From Candidatus Fermentibacterales bacterium (GTDB taxonomy: Bacteria; Fermentibacterota; Fermentibacteria; Fermentibacterales; JAFGKQ01): a stretch of 5,582 bases of DNA. Shown here piece by piece: positions 1-5,582 of this stretch. Below the pieces are notes generated by a model. That model was given only the letters and a program-made list of their open reading frames with translations, had not been told where the DNA came from and ran no database searches. Location: contig JAFGKQ010000264.1 in assembly GCA_016928495.1 (NCBI GenBank), positions 1 to 5,582 on the forward strand, read 5' to 3'. Every line of letters begins with the position of its first letter. Within the stretch, counting starts at the first letter, position 1. The position numbers and the translations under genes were made by a program.

Positions 1-529
1 AGACTACCGTCCCGGAGCGGGCCGCCAGCTCCAGGGCAGCTCCCGCCGCGTCATCGACCACATGGGCCGAGTCCACTCCCCTGGTCGCGGCATCCCCCCT
101 GGCCAGGGCGATGATCTCCGAAGCGTTCCCGCGGACGGCAACCGGCCGAACCTGCTCGAGGAGGTCGACCGACGCATCGGTCCGGAGACGGGTGGCCCCG
201 GCTCCCACGGGATCGAGGATGATCGGGACGCCCAGGCTCCTGGCCCGCCTGCCGGCCCTGAGCATGGCCTCGATCCAGGCCCGGGATAGCGTGCCGATGT
301 TCAGGACCAGGGCGTTCGCGATGGAGACCATCTCCTCGACCTCTTCGACGGCATGGGCCATCACGGGCGAGGCCCCGGTGCACAGCAGCACGTTGGCCGT
401 GAAGTTCATGACTACATAATTCGTGATATTGTGAACCAGGGGCCTCTTCTGCCTGACGGTCTCGAGGGCCTCGGCACACTTCCCGGCGAGCTCCGCCACA
501 GCCGATTCCGCGCTCTTGCCTGGCCTCAC
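1..529 (-). CDS. thiM: Hydroxyethylthiazole kinase ThiM (C-terminus cut by window edge)
   Basis: This enzyme phosphorylates the thiamine thiazole alcohol (4-methyl-5-(2-hydroxyethyl)thiazole) with ATP, the cytoplasmic salvage step that feeds thiazole phosphate to ThiE. The visible 176 residues carry family hallmarks in order: PLVHNITN (30-37), the FTAN..L...GASPVM block (43-57), LNIGTL (76-81), [10 protein letters not shown] (105-114), RGNASEI (133-139) and GVDS (151-154). They align by eye with E. coli ThiM from near its N-terminus. The family is about 260-270 residues long, so roughly the last third, including the catalytic Cys and GTGC region, lies beyond the left edge. The start is taken as GTG at 529-527 because AAGGAGG sits just upstream and the only nearby ATG is in another frame and stops at once. 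It lies 13 bases after the asparaginase stop, so it is probably the next gene of the same operon. No TPP riboswitch is possible in that gap. The family call is secure. Confidence 0.95.
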   Translation of the reverse strand, partial: MRPGKSAESAVAELAGKCAEALETVRQKRPLVHNITNYVVMNFTANVLLCTGASPVMAHAVEEVEEMVSIANALVLNIGTLSRAWIEAMLRAGRRARSLGVPIILDPVGAGATRLRTDASVDLLEQVRPVAVRGNASEIIALARGDAATRGVDSAHVVDDAAGAALELAARSGTVV

Positions 530-542
530 TGCTCCTCCTTCC
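530..542 (-). promoter_or_regulatory. Shine-Dalgarno in the asparaginase-thiM gap
   Basis: The 13 bases between the asparaginase TGA and the thiM GTG read GGAAGGAGGAGCA on the minus strand. The AAGGAGG core (540-534) nearly matches the full anti-Shine-Dalgarno sequence and ends four bases before the GTG. It is the strongest ribosome binding site in the window and decides the non-ATG start of thiM. The gap is too short for a promoter or terminator. Confidence 0.75.
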
Positions 543-1415
543 TCATCCCGAGCCGGCCTCGAACCATGACACCACCGGCATCGTCCGGTTGTCTGCCGAG
601 ACCGCTCCCTGCCTGCACATGGCTATGACTCCGAACGAGACTTCCCGGGGATACCTCTCGGCCTCCCTCTCGCATGCCGCCCTCAGCTCTTCCGGGGTGC
701 CTGCCGGGGATGCCTCGAAGGCATCGCAGATTCTGAGAGCGGACATCCTCCGCACGATCTCCTCGCCCACGCCGGTGGTCGCGACCGCGCAGGAAGCCGT
801 GACGTAGAAGCCCGCTCCGACGATCGGGGAGTCGCCGACCCTGCCGGGGAGCATCAGAACGGTCCCGCCGGTGGAGTTGGCTGCCGCCAGGCCGCCCCCG
901 GAGTCCAGCGCCACAGCTCCGACCGTGTCGGAAGATCCAAGGAGATCGAGAAGGGATCGATCATCGCTCCTCCTGAGCTTTTCCAGCACTTCGGCCGCCT
1001 TCTGCCGCCTCTCGTCGGTCAGGGGATCGTGATCCCCGAACCCGCAGCGCCTGGCGAAGCTCAGGGCACCCTCTCCGGCCAGCATGATGTGGGGCGTCCG
1101 CCGCATGACCTCCAGAGCGACCCTGATGGGGTTCTTCACCCTCCTGATCGCCGCGACGATTCCCAGCTCGCCGTCGGAGGTCATGAGGCCCGCGTCCATC
1201 TCCACCGTCATGTCGAGCCTGGGCCTGGAGCCGGTCCCGGCGTTGTACTCCGGGTCATCCTCCATGACGGCTACCGCTTCCACCACGGCCTCGAGAGCCG
1301 GGGACCCGCTCAGGAGCATCTCACGCGCAACAGCGACTGCCTTCTTGCAACCCCGGTCCCGGTCGATCGGGGAGCCCACACCTCCATGCACGATGACTCC
1401 CAGAGAGGAGCTCAT
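543..1415 (-). CDS. Isoaspartyl peptidase / L-asparaginase (type 2 Ntn hydrolase, plant-type)
   Basis: This 290-residue protein belongs to the self-cleaving Thr-nucleophile asparaginase family, which hydrolyses beta-aspartyl (isoaspartyl) dipeptides and L-asparagine. Visible motifs are HGG near the N-terminus (10-12), YNAGTGS (57-63), VEMDAGLM (71-78), the [10 protein letters not shown] processing site (162-171), NSTGG (180-184), PGRVGDSPI (190-198) and TTGVGE (213-218). Autoproteolysis should cut between D163 and T164, freeing T164 as the new N-terminal nucleophile. Compared with E. coli IaaA (nucleophile T179), T182, R192, D195 and T214-G215 take the places of the known active-site and substrate-binding residues. 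No signal peptide is seen, so it is probably cytoplasmic. The linker before the cleavage site is fairly short (about 128-162). The ATG shares an ATGA with the mutS stop and is preceded by GGAGGAAGGG (1433-1424), so coupled translation is likely. The preference between isoaspartyl peptides, asparagine and glycosylasparagine cannot be read from sequence. There is no sign that it is broken. Confidence 0.93.
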   Translation of the reverse strand: MSSSLGVIVHGGVGSPIDRDRGCKKAVAVAREMLLSGSPALEAVVEAVAVMEDDPEYNAGTGSRPRLDMTVEMDAGLMTSDGELGIVAAIRRVKNPIRVALEVMRRTPHIMLAGEGALSFARRCGFGDHDPLTDERRQKAAEVLEKLRRSDDRSLLDLLGSSDTVGAVALDSGGGLAAANSTGGTVLMLPGRVGDSPIVGAGFYVTASCAVATTGVGEEIVRRMSALRICDAFEASPAGTPEELRAACEREAERYPREVSFGVIAMCRQGAVSADNRTMPVVSWFEAGSG

Positions 1416-4060
1416 TGCCTTCGCCCTTCCTCCGCCTCAGGGGCGTACCCACCGGGTTCCACCTCGTGCTCCATGGCAAGTGATCTCAGCTCGTAGAGCC
1501 TCTCCAGAGCGTCTCTCGGGCTCATCGAATCAGGATCCGCGTCACGCAGCAGCTCGAGCAGGCGCGGCGCAGGGCGTTCCGCCGGATCGAACAGAGGAAG
1601 AGCCAGTTGATCGGGGCTGTCGACCCTGGATCCGTCGAGATGAACGGCCTTCAGGTGCCTGCCTGCCTCCAGATCGTGAAGCACCCCCTTCGCTCTCGTC
1701 CTGACCGCCTCGGGAACGCCTGCCATCGAGGCAACGTGTATGCCGTAGGACCTGTCGCATCCCCCGTCCACCATCCTGTAGAGGAAGACCACGCCGTCCT
1801 CCGTCTCCCGCACGGCGACATTGACGTTGGCGGCCGCGTCGAGACGCTCGCCCAGCGATGTCAGCTCGTGGTAGTGAGTGGCGAAGAGCGTCAGTGGACG
1901 GTGCTCGGGATGATCGTGGAGGTACTCGATCATCGCCCATGCCAGGGAGAGGCCGTCGAAGGTGCTGGTGCCCCTGCCAAGCTCGTCGAGAATCGCAAGG
2001 CTCCTGTTGCTTGCGGAGTTGAGCACCAGGGCTGCCTCCGCCATCTCCACGAGGAAGCTCGACTGCCCTCTGGTTATCCTGTCCGACGATCCGATCCTGG
2101 TGAACAGACGGTCGAACGGAGAGAAGCTCATCGCGTCAGCCGGGACGAACGAGCCCGCCTGGCCCATGACGAGAAGCAGAGCTGCCTGTCTGAGATAGGT
2201 GGACTTCCCGGCCATGTTGGGTCCGGTGACTATCAGGATCCTGCGTCCGGCATCGAGGTCCAGATCGTTCGGGATGCACTCGCCCCGAGGCAGGAGGGAA
2301 TCGAGCACGGGATGGCGGCCTGCCCGCAGGTGCAGCTCCGCGCCATCTCCGGGAGCCGGATCGAGAACCTCCGGCCTGACGTAGCCCCTCTCGATCGCGA
2401 GTGCCGCCAATCCCGAGAGCAGGTCCAGCTCGGCCAGCGCGTTGCCGGTCTCCAGGATCCTGCCCGAGGACTCGGCAAGCTCGTCGACCAGGCTGGAGAA
2501 GATGGACTGCTCGAGCCTCAGTATCTCCTCGTCGGCCCTCAGGATGCGAGTCTCCATCTCTTTCAGCTCCGGAGTGACGAAACGCTCCGCACCGACCAGC
2601 GTCTGCTTCCTCGAGTAGTCCGCGGGCACTTCTTCGAGCTGAGAGCGCGGGATCTCGATGTAGTAGCCGAAAACCCTGTTGAAGCCCACGCTGAGCTTGC
2701 TGAGACCGGTCCGCTCCCTCTCTCTCGCCTCGAACTCCGAGAGCCAGCTCCTTCCTCCAGACCTTACGTCCCTCAGCTCGTCCAGGCTCTCGTCGACCCC
2801 CGAGGCTATAGCTCCCCCATCCGAGGCCCGAAGGGGAGGGCTCTGGGAGACCGTGGACTCGATCCTGTCCGCGAGGTCTTCGAGTCGGTCCATCGCCGAC
2901 AGCCGCTCGAGCCTCCGGGATGGAGAACCGGCAAGAAGGTCCGTCAGCTCCGGCAGCAGCCGGGCGGTTGCCGCTATGGCGAGCAGGTCACGCGGACCGG
3001 ACTTGCGTGCCCCGAGCTTGCCCGACTGCCTCTGCAGATCGGCGGCACGGGCCATGGTCTTCCTTAGCTCCTCGAGCGCGGCCATCGAGACCAGAGCGTC
3101 CACCGCAGCGTGTCTGCCTATGATGACCATGGCGTCCATGGGCGGAGCGAGCAGCCACTGAGCCAGCAGCCTGGACCCTGCGGGGGTCTTCGAGAAGTCG
3201 ATACACGCTGCAAGCGCGCTCTGCTCTTCACCCGGGGGAGACCTGACGAGGCGCAGGTCATCCGCCGCCCCCCTGCTAACCAGCATCATCTCCTCCCGCC
3301 CGTAGAGCCCGTCGAAGCGCAGGTGGCGCATGGAGGAACGCTTGGTGTCCCGCACGTACGAGAGCAGCCCGCCCAGGGCCCGCGTGGCCGCACGGCTCGA
3401 GGCAAGACCGGTCCCCTCGAGCGTCCGCAGCCCGAACTGGTCCGAGATCAGCTCGGTCGCCAGGTCATGATCGAACTTCCAGGGCTCCGAACGGGTGACG
3501 GAGCATTCCGGAGGCGGGGCGTCGAGGGGCAGATCCGAGGGAACCACCATCTCGCGGGGCAGGCGCCGGCCGGCCTCCTCGAGGGCTTCCGGGCCGGGCA
3601 CTCCGGTCGCCGTTACGGAGCCCCCGGCCAGGTCGCAGAAGGCGATGCCCGCACGCTCCCCTTCGATCACCAGGGAGCAGAGCATGGCAGTCTCCCTCTC
3701 CGGAAGGGCGGAGCTGCCGATCAGTGTGCCGGCGGTGACGACCTCGACGACTTCCCTCCTGACGAGCCCCTTCGCAGCGGACGGGTCCTCGGTCTGCTCG
3801 CAGATCGCGACCCGCAGCCCGGCCCTGACCAGCCTGGTCAGATAGCCGTCCAGGGCGTGGTAAGGGAAGCCCGCCAGCGGTATGGCCTCGCCGCTCTCCG
3901 CATCCTTCTCCCGCGAGGTGAGAGTCAGGCCGAGCACCCTCGAAACCGTCTTCGCGTCCTCGTAGAAGGTCTCGTAGAAATCCCCCATGCGGAACAGCAG
4001 TATCTCGTCGGCATGCTGCGATTTCAGGCTCGCGTACTGCTTCATCATGGGAGTGGCCAT
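1412..4060 (-). CDS. mutS: DNA mismatch repair protein MutS
   Basis: MutS recognises base mismatches and small loops in new DNA and, as an ATP-driven clamp, recruits MutL. The 882-residue product (E. coli: 853) has every expected part: the mismatch-reading F28-Y29-E30 in an RMGDFYE motif; the connector and lever domains; the clamp region with VGFNRVFGYYIEIP (458-471); Walker A GPNMAGKS (613-620); the signature-like SSFLVEM (667-673); Walker B with D692-E693 in ILDELGRGTSTFDG; ATHYHEL (727-733); and DRSYGIHVA (769-777). A likely sliding-clamp binding peptide, QLALPLF (818-824), is followed by a C-terminal helical tetramerisation segment (about 832-862). The start is ATG at 4060 because MATPMMKQY begins just where MutS homologues begin. 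The open frame continues upstream to 4618, but that part reads the glycosyltransferase gene out of frame. The ATG overlaps the glycosyltransferase stop as TGATG; the only Shine-Dalgarno candidate is GGAG 11 bases upstream, so translational coupling is likely. No mutL is visible nearby. Confidence 0.98.
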   Translation of the reverse strand: MATPMMKQYASLKSQHADEILLFRMGDFYETFYEDAKTVSRVLGLTLTSREKDAESGEAIPLAGFPYHALDGYLTRLVRAGLRVAICEQTEDPSAAKGLVRREVVEVVTAGTLIGSSALPERETAMLCSLVIEGERAGIAFCDLAGGSVTATGVPGPEALEEAGRRLPREMVVPSDLPLDAPPPECSVTRSEPWKFDHDLATELISDQFGLRTLEGTGLASSRAATRALGGLLSYVRDTKRSSMRHLRFDGLYGREEMMLVSRGAADDLRLVRSPPGEEQSALAACIDFSKTPAGSRLLAQWLLAPPMDAMVIIGRHAAVDALVSMAALEELRKTMARAADLQRQSGKLGARKSGPRDLLAIAATARLLPELTDLLAGSPSRRLERLSAMDRLEDLADRIESTVSQSPPLRASDGGAIASGVDESLDELRDVRSGGRSWLSEFEARERERTGLSKLSVGFNRVFGYYIEIPRSQLEEVPADYSRKQTLVGAERFVTPELKEMETRILRADEEILRLEQSIFSSLVDELAESSGRILETGNALAELDLLSGLAALAIERGYVRPEVLDPAPGDGAELHLRAGRHPVLDSLLPRGECIPNDLDLDAGRRILIVTGPNMAGKSTYLRQAALLLVMGQAGSFVPADAMSFSPFDRLFTRIGSSDRITRGQSSFLVEMAEAALVLNSASNRSLAILDELGRGTSTFDGLSLAWAMIEYLHDHPEHRPLTLFATHYHELTSLGERLDAAANVNVAVRETEDGVVFLYRMVDGGCDRSYGIHVASMAGVPEAVRTRAKGVLHDLEAGRHLKAVHLDGSRVDSPDQLALPLFDPAERPAPRLLELLRDADPDSMSPRDALERLYELRSLAMEHEVEPGGYAPEAEEGRRQ

Positions 4061-5082
4061 CAGCCCAGCAGCTCCATGGAGGCCCGGGCAAGGGCAAGCG
4101 GCACTATTGCGGATCTGCAGAGAGCAGCGCCACCCCTCCTGCATGCCGTCCCGCCGTGCCTGTGGCAGGGCCTGCAGTCGAGGCCGTCCACCATCCAGTA
4201 CGCGACTCTGCCCGGATAGCCCGCCGGGTCCTCCAGCCAGAAGCCCAGAGCTGGAGCCGTGGAGGAGAAGAAGACCAGGACCGGGACCTCCATGGCGCAT
4301 GCCAGGTGCGCGGGACCCGAGTCCGGAGAGACGAGCAGATCCAGTGACGAAACGGTCTCCATCAGCTCGGCGACGCTCGAGGGTCTTGCCTTCTCCACCC
4401 CGTCTCGGCCGATCCCGGCAATGCTGGCCTCTCGCTCGACGCCCGGGCTCCCGATCAGCTTCACTCTGGCACCGGCCAGGTCCACGTAGATCCTCGTCAG
4501 CTCCGCCACGACTCCGGCAGGAATGGTCTTGAGCGGCCACCTTCCATCCGTCACGATGCCAATGGCGGGCCGGCCCGGGTCCTTCGTCGAAGCGTCGCTC
4601 CGGGGCCTTTCGAGGCATGGCAGGGCACTGCCCTCTCCCCCCACGAGACGCAGGAACTCGGCGGCTCTGTAGGGCAGGCGGGCTCGGCTGCCGCTCGATC
4701 CCTTCCGGAGCAGGGCGCGCCTGGCAGCCCTGTCAGTCCTGAGCCTGGCCTGCGCACGGGATGGCCACAGCGCGAGGAGCGTCGTCAGGTTGCCCTGAAG
4801 ATCGAAGACCGCACCGGCACACCCCCCAGACCTCGCCCTGCCCATGGCGATTCTGAGAGCCTTCATCCCGCTGCCTGTGCCGGCTCTGCCGATCGGCTCC
4901 ACTCCCCGCCCCATCCGCGCCAGCACCGGCAGGTTCTGCTCGTCCGTCAGGAAGCAGCATCTTCCGTGAGTCGCCACGAGGTGCCGTGCCGCGGCGGAGG
5001 CCAGGACCACGTCTCCCAGGGAGTGCAGCCTGAGCAGGAGAGCGCCCGGAGCATCAGCCAAGGCCCGGCCCGCTCCCGTCAT
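4060..5082 (-). CDS. Glycosyltransferase family 9 protein (LPS heptosyltransferase-like)
   Basis: This 340-residue protein resembles ADP-heptose:LPS heptosyltransferases of GT9 (the WaaC/WaaF/WaaQ group), which add sugars to the lipid A core on the cytoplasmic face of the inner membrane. The N-terminal Rossmann motif LLRLHSLGDVVLA (16-28) holds the SLGD whose Asp (D24) matches the family's catalytic Asp. GRWPLK (180-185) resembles the usual nucleotide-sugar contact with a conserved Lys, and SPDSGPAHLA (252-261) is the GT9 C-terminal signature. Near the C-terminus C303, C306, C314 and C322 form a CRPC...C...C cluster found in a GT9 subgroup. There is no signal peptide or membrane helix. It follows the ABC exporter and precedes mutS with a one-base TGATG overlap. 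The chosen ATG at 5082 overlaps the exporter by 29 bases and has a weak ribosome site; TTG at 5061 would give an 8-base overlap. Either start keeps the N-terminal motif. The sugar donor and acceptor cannot be assigned, so no waa symbol is given. Confidence 0.9.
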   Translation of the reverse strand: MTGAGRALADAPGALLLRLHSLGDVVLASAAARHLVATHGRCCFLTDEQNLPVLARMGRGVEPIGRAGTGSGMKALRIAMGRARSGGCAGAVFDLQGNLTTLLALWPSRAQARLRTDRAARRALLRKGSSGSRARLPYRAAEFLRLVGGEGSALPCLERPRSDASTKDPGRPAIGIVTDGRWPLKTIPAGVVAELTRIYVDLAGARVKLIGSPGVEREASIAGIGRDGVEKARPSSVAELMETVSSLDLLVSPDSGPAHLACAMEVPVLVFFSSTAPALGFWLEDPAGYPGRVAYWMVDGLDCRPCHRHGGTACRRGGAALCRSAIVPLALARASMELLG

Positions 5083-5582
5083 TCCCGAGAGGCGGGCAGA
5101 GCTGCTGCTCGTAGAGCCTCCTGTAGAGCGGCGACTCCTCCAGCAGCCTGGCATGCGGCCCGCTCGCGGTGACCCTGCCCCCGTCGAGCACCACGATCAT
5201 GTCTGCGCTGACGACAGTGCTCAGCCTGTGAGCTATGACCAGGACCGTCCTGTCCCGGATAAGAGCTTCCACGGCCTCCTGGACCAGCTTCTCGGACTCC
5301 GCGTCCAGCGACGACGTGGCCTCGTCGAAGACCAGGAGGTCGGGATCGCGCAGGATGGCCCTGGCAATGGCAATGCGCTGCTTCTGCCCCCCCGAGAGGG
5401 TTGCCCCGCGCTCGCCGACACGCGTGTCGAAGCCCTCCGGGAGCCTCTCTATGAACTCGAGCGCATTAGCTGCTCTTGCCGCTTCGGTGAGATCGGAGTC
5501 CGGGATCCCGGACCTCCCGCAGCTGATGTTGGCCCTGACCGTATCCCCGAAGAGCAAGGGCTCCTGGGTCACGATGCCGGTC
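5054..5582 (-). CDS. ABC exporter ATPase domain, MsbA/lipid exporter type (N-terminus cut by window edge)
   Basis: Only the last 175 residues are inside the window. They are the second half of a nucleotide-binding domain like those of fused membrane-plus-ATPase exporters of the ABCB/MsbA kind. Visible in order are the Q-loop TQEPLLFGDTV (fragment residues 5-15), the signature LSGGQKQR (62-69), Walker B LLVFDEATSSLD (82-93, catalytic E87), the D-loop within it, and the switch His in IAHRLST (H118). The Walker A and the expected six membrane helices lie beyond the right edge. The LFGDTV...I wording after the Q-loop and the RVGERG before the signature are typical of exporters rather than importers. 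The gene runs straight into a GT9 glycosyltransferase, which supports lipid A-core or other glycolipid flipping, but multidrug or peptide export cannot be excluded. The stop is the TGA at 5056-5054. The GTG at 5572 is internal to the domain and is not a start. Confidence 0.93.
   Translation of the reverse strand, partial: TGIVTQEPLLFGDTVRANISCGRSGIPDSDLTEAARAANALEFIERLPEGFDTRVGERGATLSGGQKQRIAIARAILRDPDLLVFDEATSSLDAESEKLVQEAVEALIRDRTVLVIAHRLSTVVSADMIVVLDGGRVTASGPHARLLEESPLYRRLYEQQLCPPLGNDGSGPGLG

Noticed and set aside
51-479. Minus-strand open frame (142 residues) at the left edge
   Set aside because: It is out of frame with thiM, whose frame shows clear conserved motifs over the same bases.
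530-542. Riboswitch or terminator before thiM
   Set aside because: The gap is only 13 bases and is filled by the ribosome binding site; a TPP riboswitch or hairpin cannot fit.
1607-3067. Long plus-strand open frame (486 residues) opposite mutS
   Set aside because: It is antisense to conserved MutS coding sequence, has no recognisable domain and a composition typical of GC-rich shadow frames.
3465-4097. Minus-strand open frame (210 residues) inside mutS
   Set aside because: It is a frame-shifted reading of the MutS N-terminal domains, while the true frame is intact with the FYE motif.
3110-4219. Plus-strand open frame (369 residues) opposite mutS and the glycosyltransferase
   Set aside because: It crosses two well-supported minus-strand genes and shows no motif; GC-rich DNA readily leaves such frames open.
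4061-4618. Apparent 186-residue N-terminal extension of MutS
   Set aside because: This part of the open frame overlaps the glycosyltransferase gene in another frame, has no MutS-like or domain-like character, and MutS homology starts at the ATG at 4060.
5570-5572. GTG near the right edge as a start for a short ATPase
   Set aside because: It lies just before the Q-loop inside the nucleotide-binding domain, and the frame continues upstream to the window edge.

Overview
The window is a compact stretch of a GC-rich bacterial chromosome. All five genes are on the minus strand, so they are transcribed from the right edge towards the left edge. Two of them, an MsbA-type ABC exporter and a family 9 (heptosyltransferase-type) glycosyltransferase, suggest a diderm bacterium with lipopolysaccharide or a similar glycolipid. 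The mismatch repair protein MutS is full length with all its key motifs. No marker gene allows a phylum assignment. The GC-rich codons, the frequent AGG arginine codons and the gene mix would fit an uncultivated FCB-type lineage or a deltaproteobacterium-like organism, but that is only an impression.

Layout in transcription order (right to left): the C-terminal part of an ABC exporter ATPase (5582 to 5054, its start outside the window); a GT9 glycosyltransferase (5082 to 4060); mutS (4060 to 1412); an isoaspartyl peptidase/L-asparaginase of the Thr-nucleophile family (1415 to 543); and the N-terminal two thirds of hydroxyethylthiazole kinase ThiM (529 to the left edge). The gene junctions are a 29-base overlap (or 8 bases with an alternative TTG start), a one-base TGATG overlap, a four-base ATGA overlap and a 13-base gap containing a strong Shine-Dalgarno sequence. 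There is no room for a terminator between any pair, so the five genes look like one polycistronic transcript with translational coupling. No stretch of 300 bases lacks a gene. I saw no tRNA, rRNA, mobile element, CRISPR array or notable repeat.

The exporter and glycosyltransferase plausibly act together in building and flipping envelope glycolipid. MutS (DNA repair), the asparaginase (isoaspartyl peptide or asparagine breakdown) and ThiM (thiamine salvage) are housekeeping functions with no obvious link to the envelope genes or to each other. I found no convincing sign of a new biological system: each gene belongs to a well-known family and carries its expected motifs. The one moderately unusual point is the tight packing of unrelated functions, with mutS inside the run.
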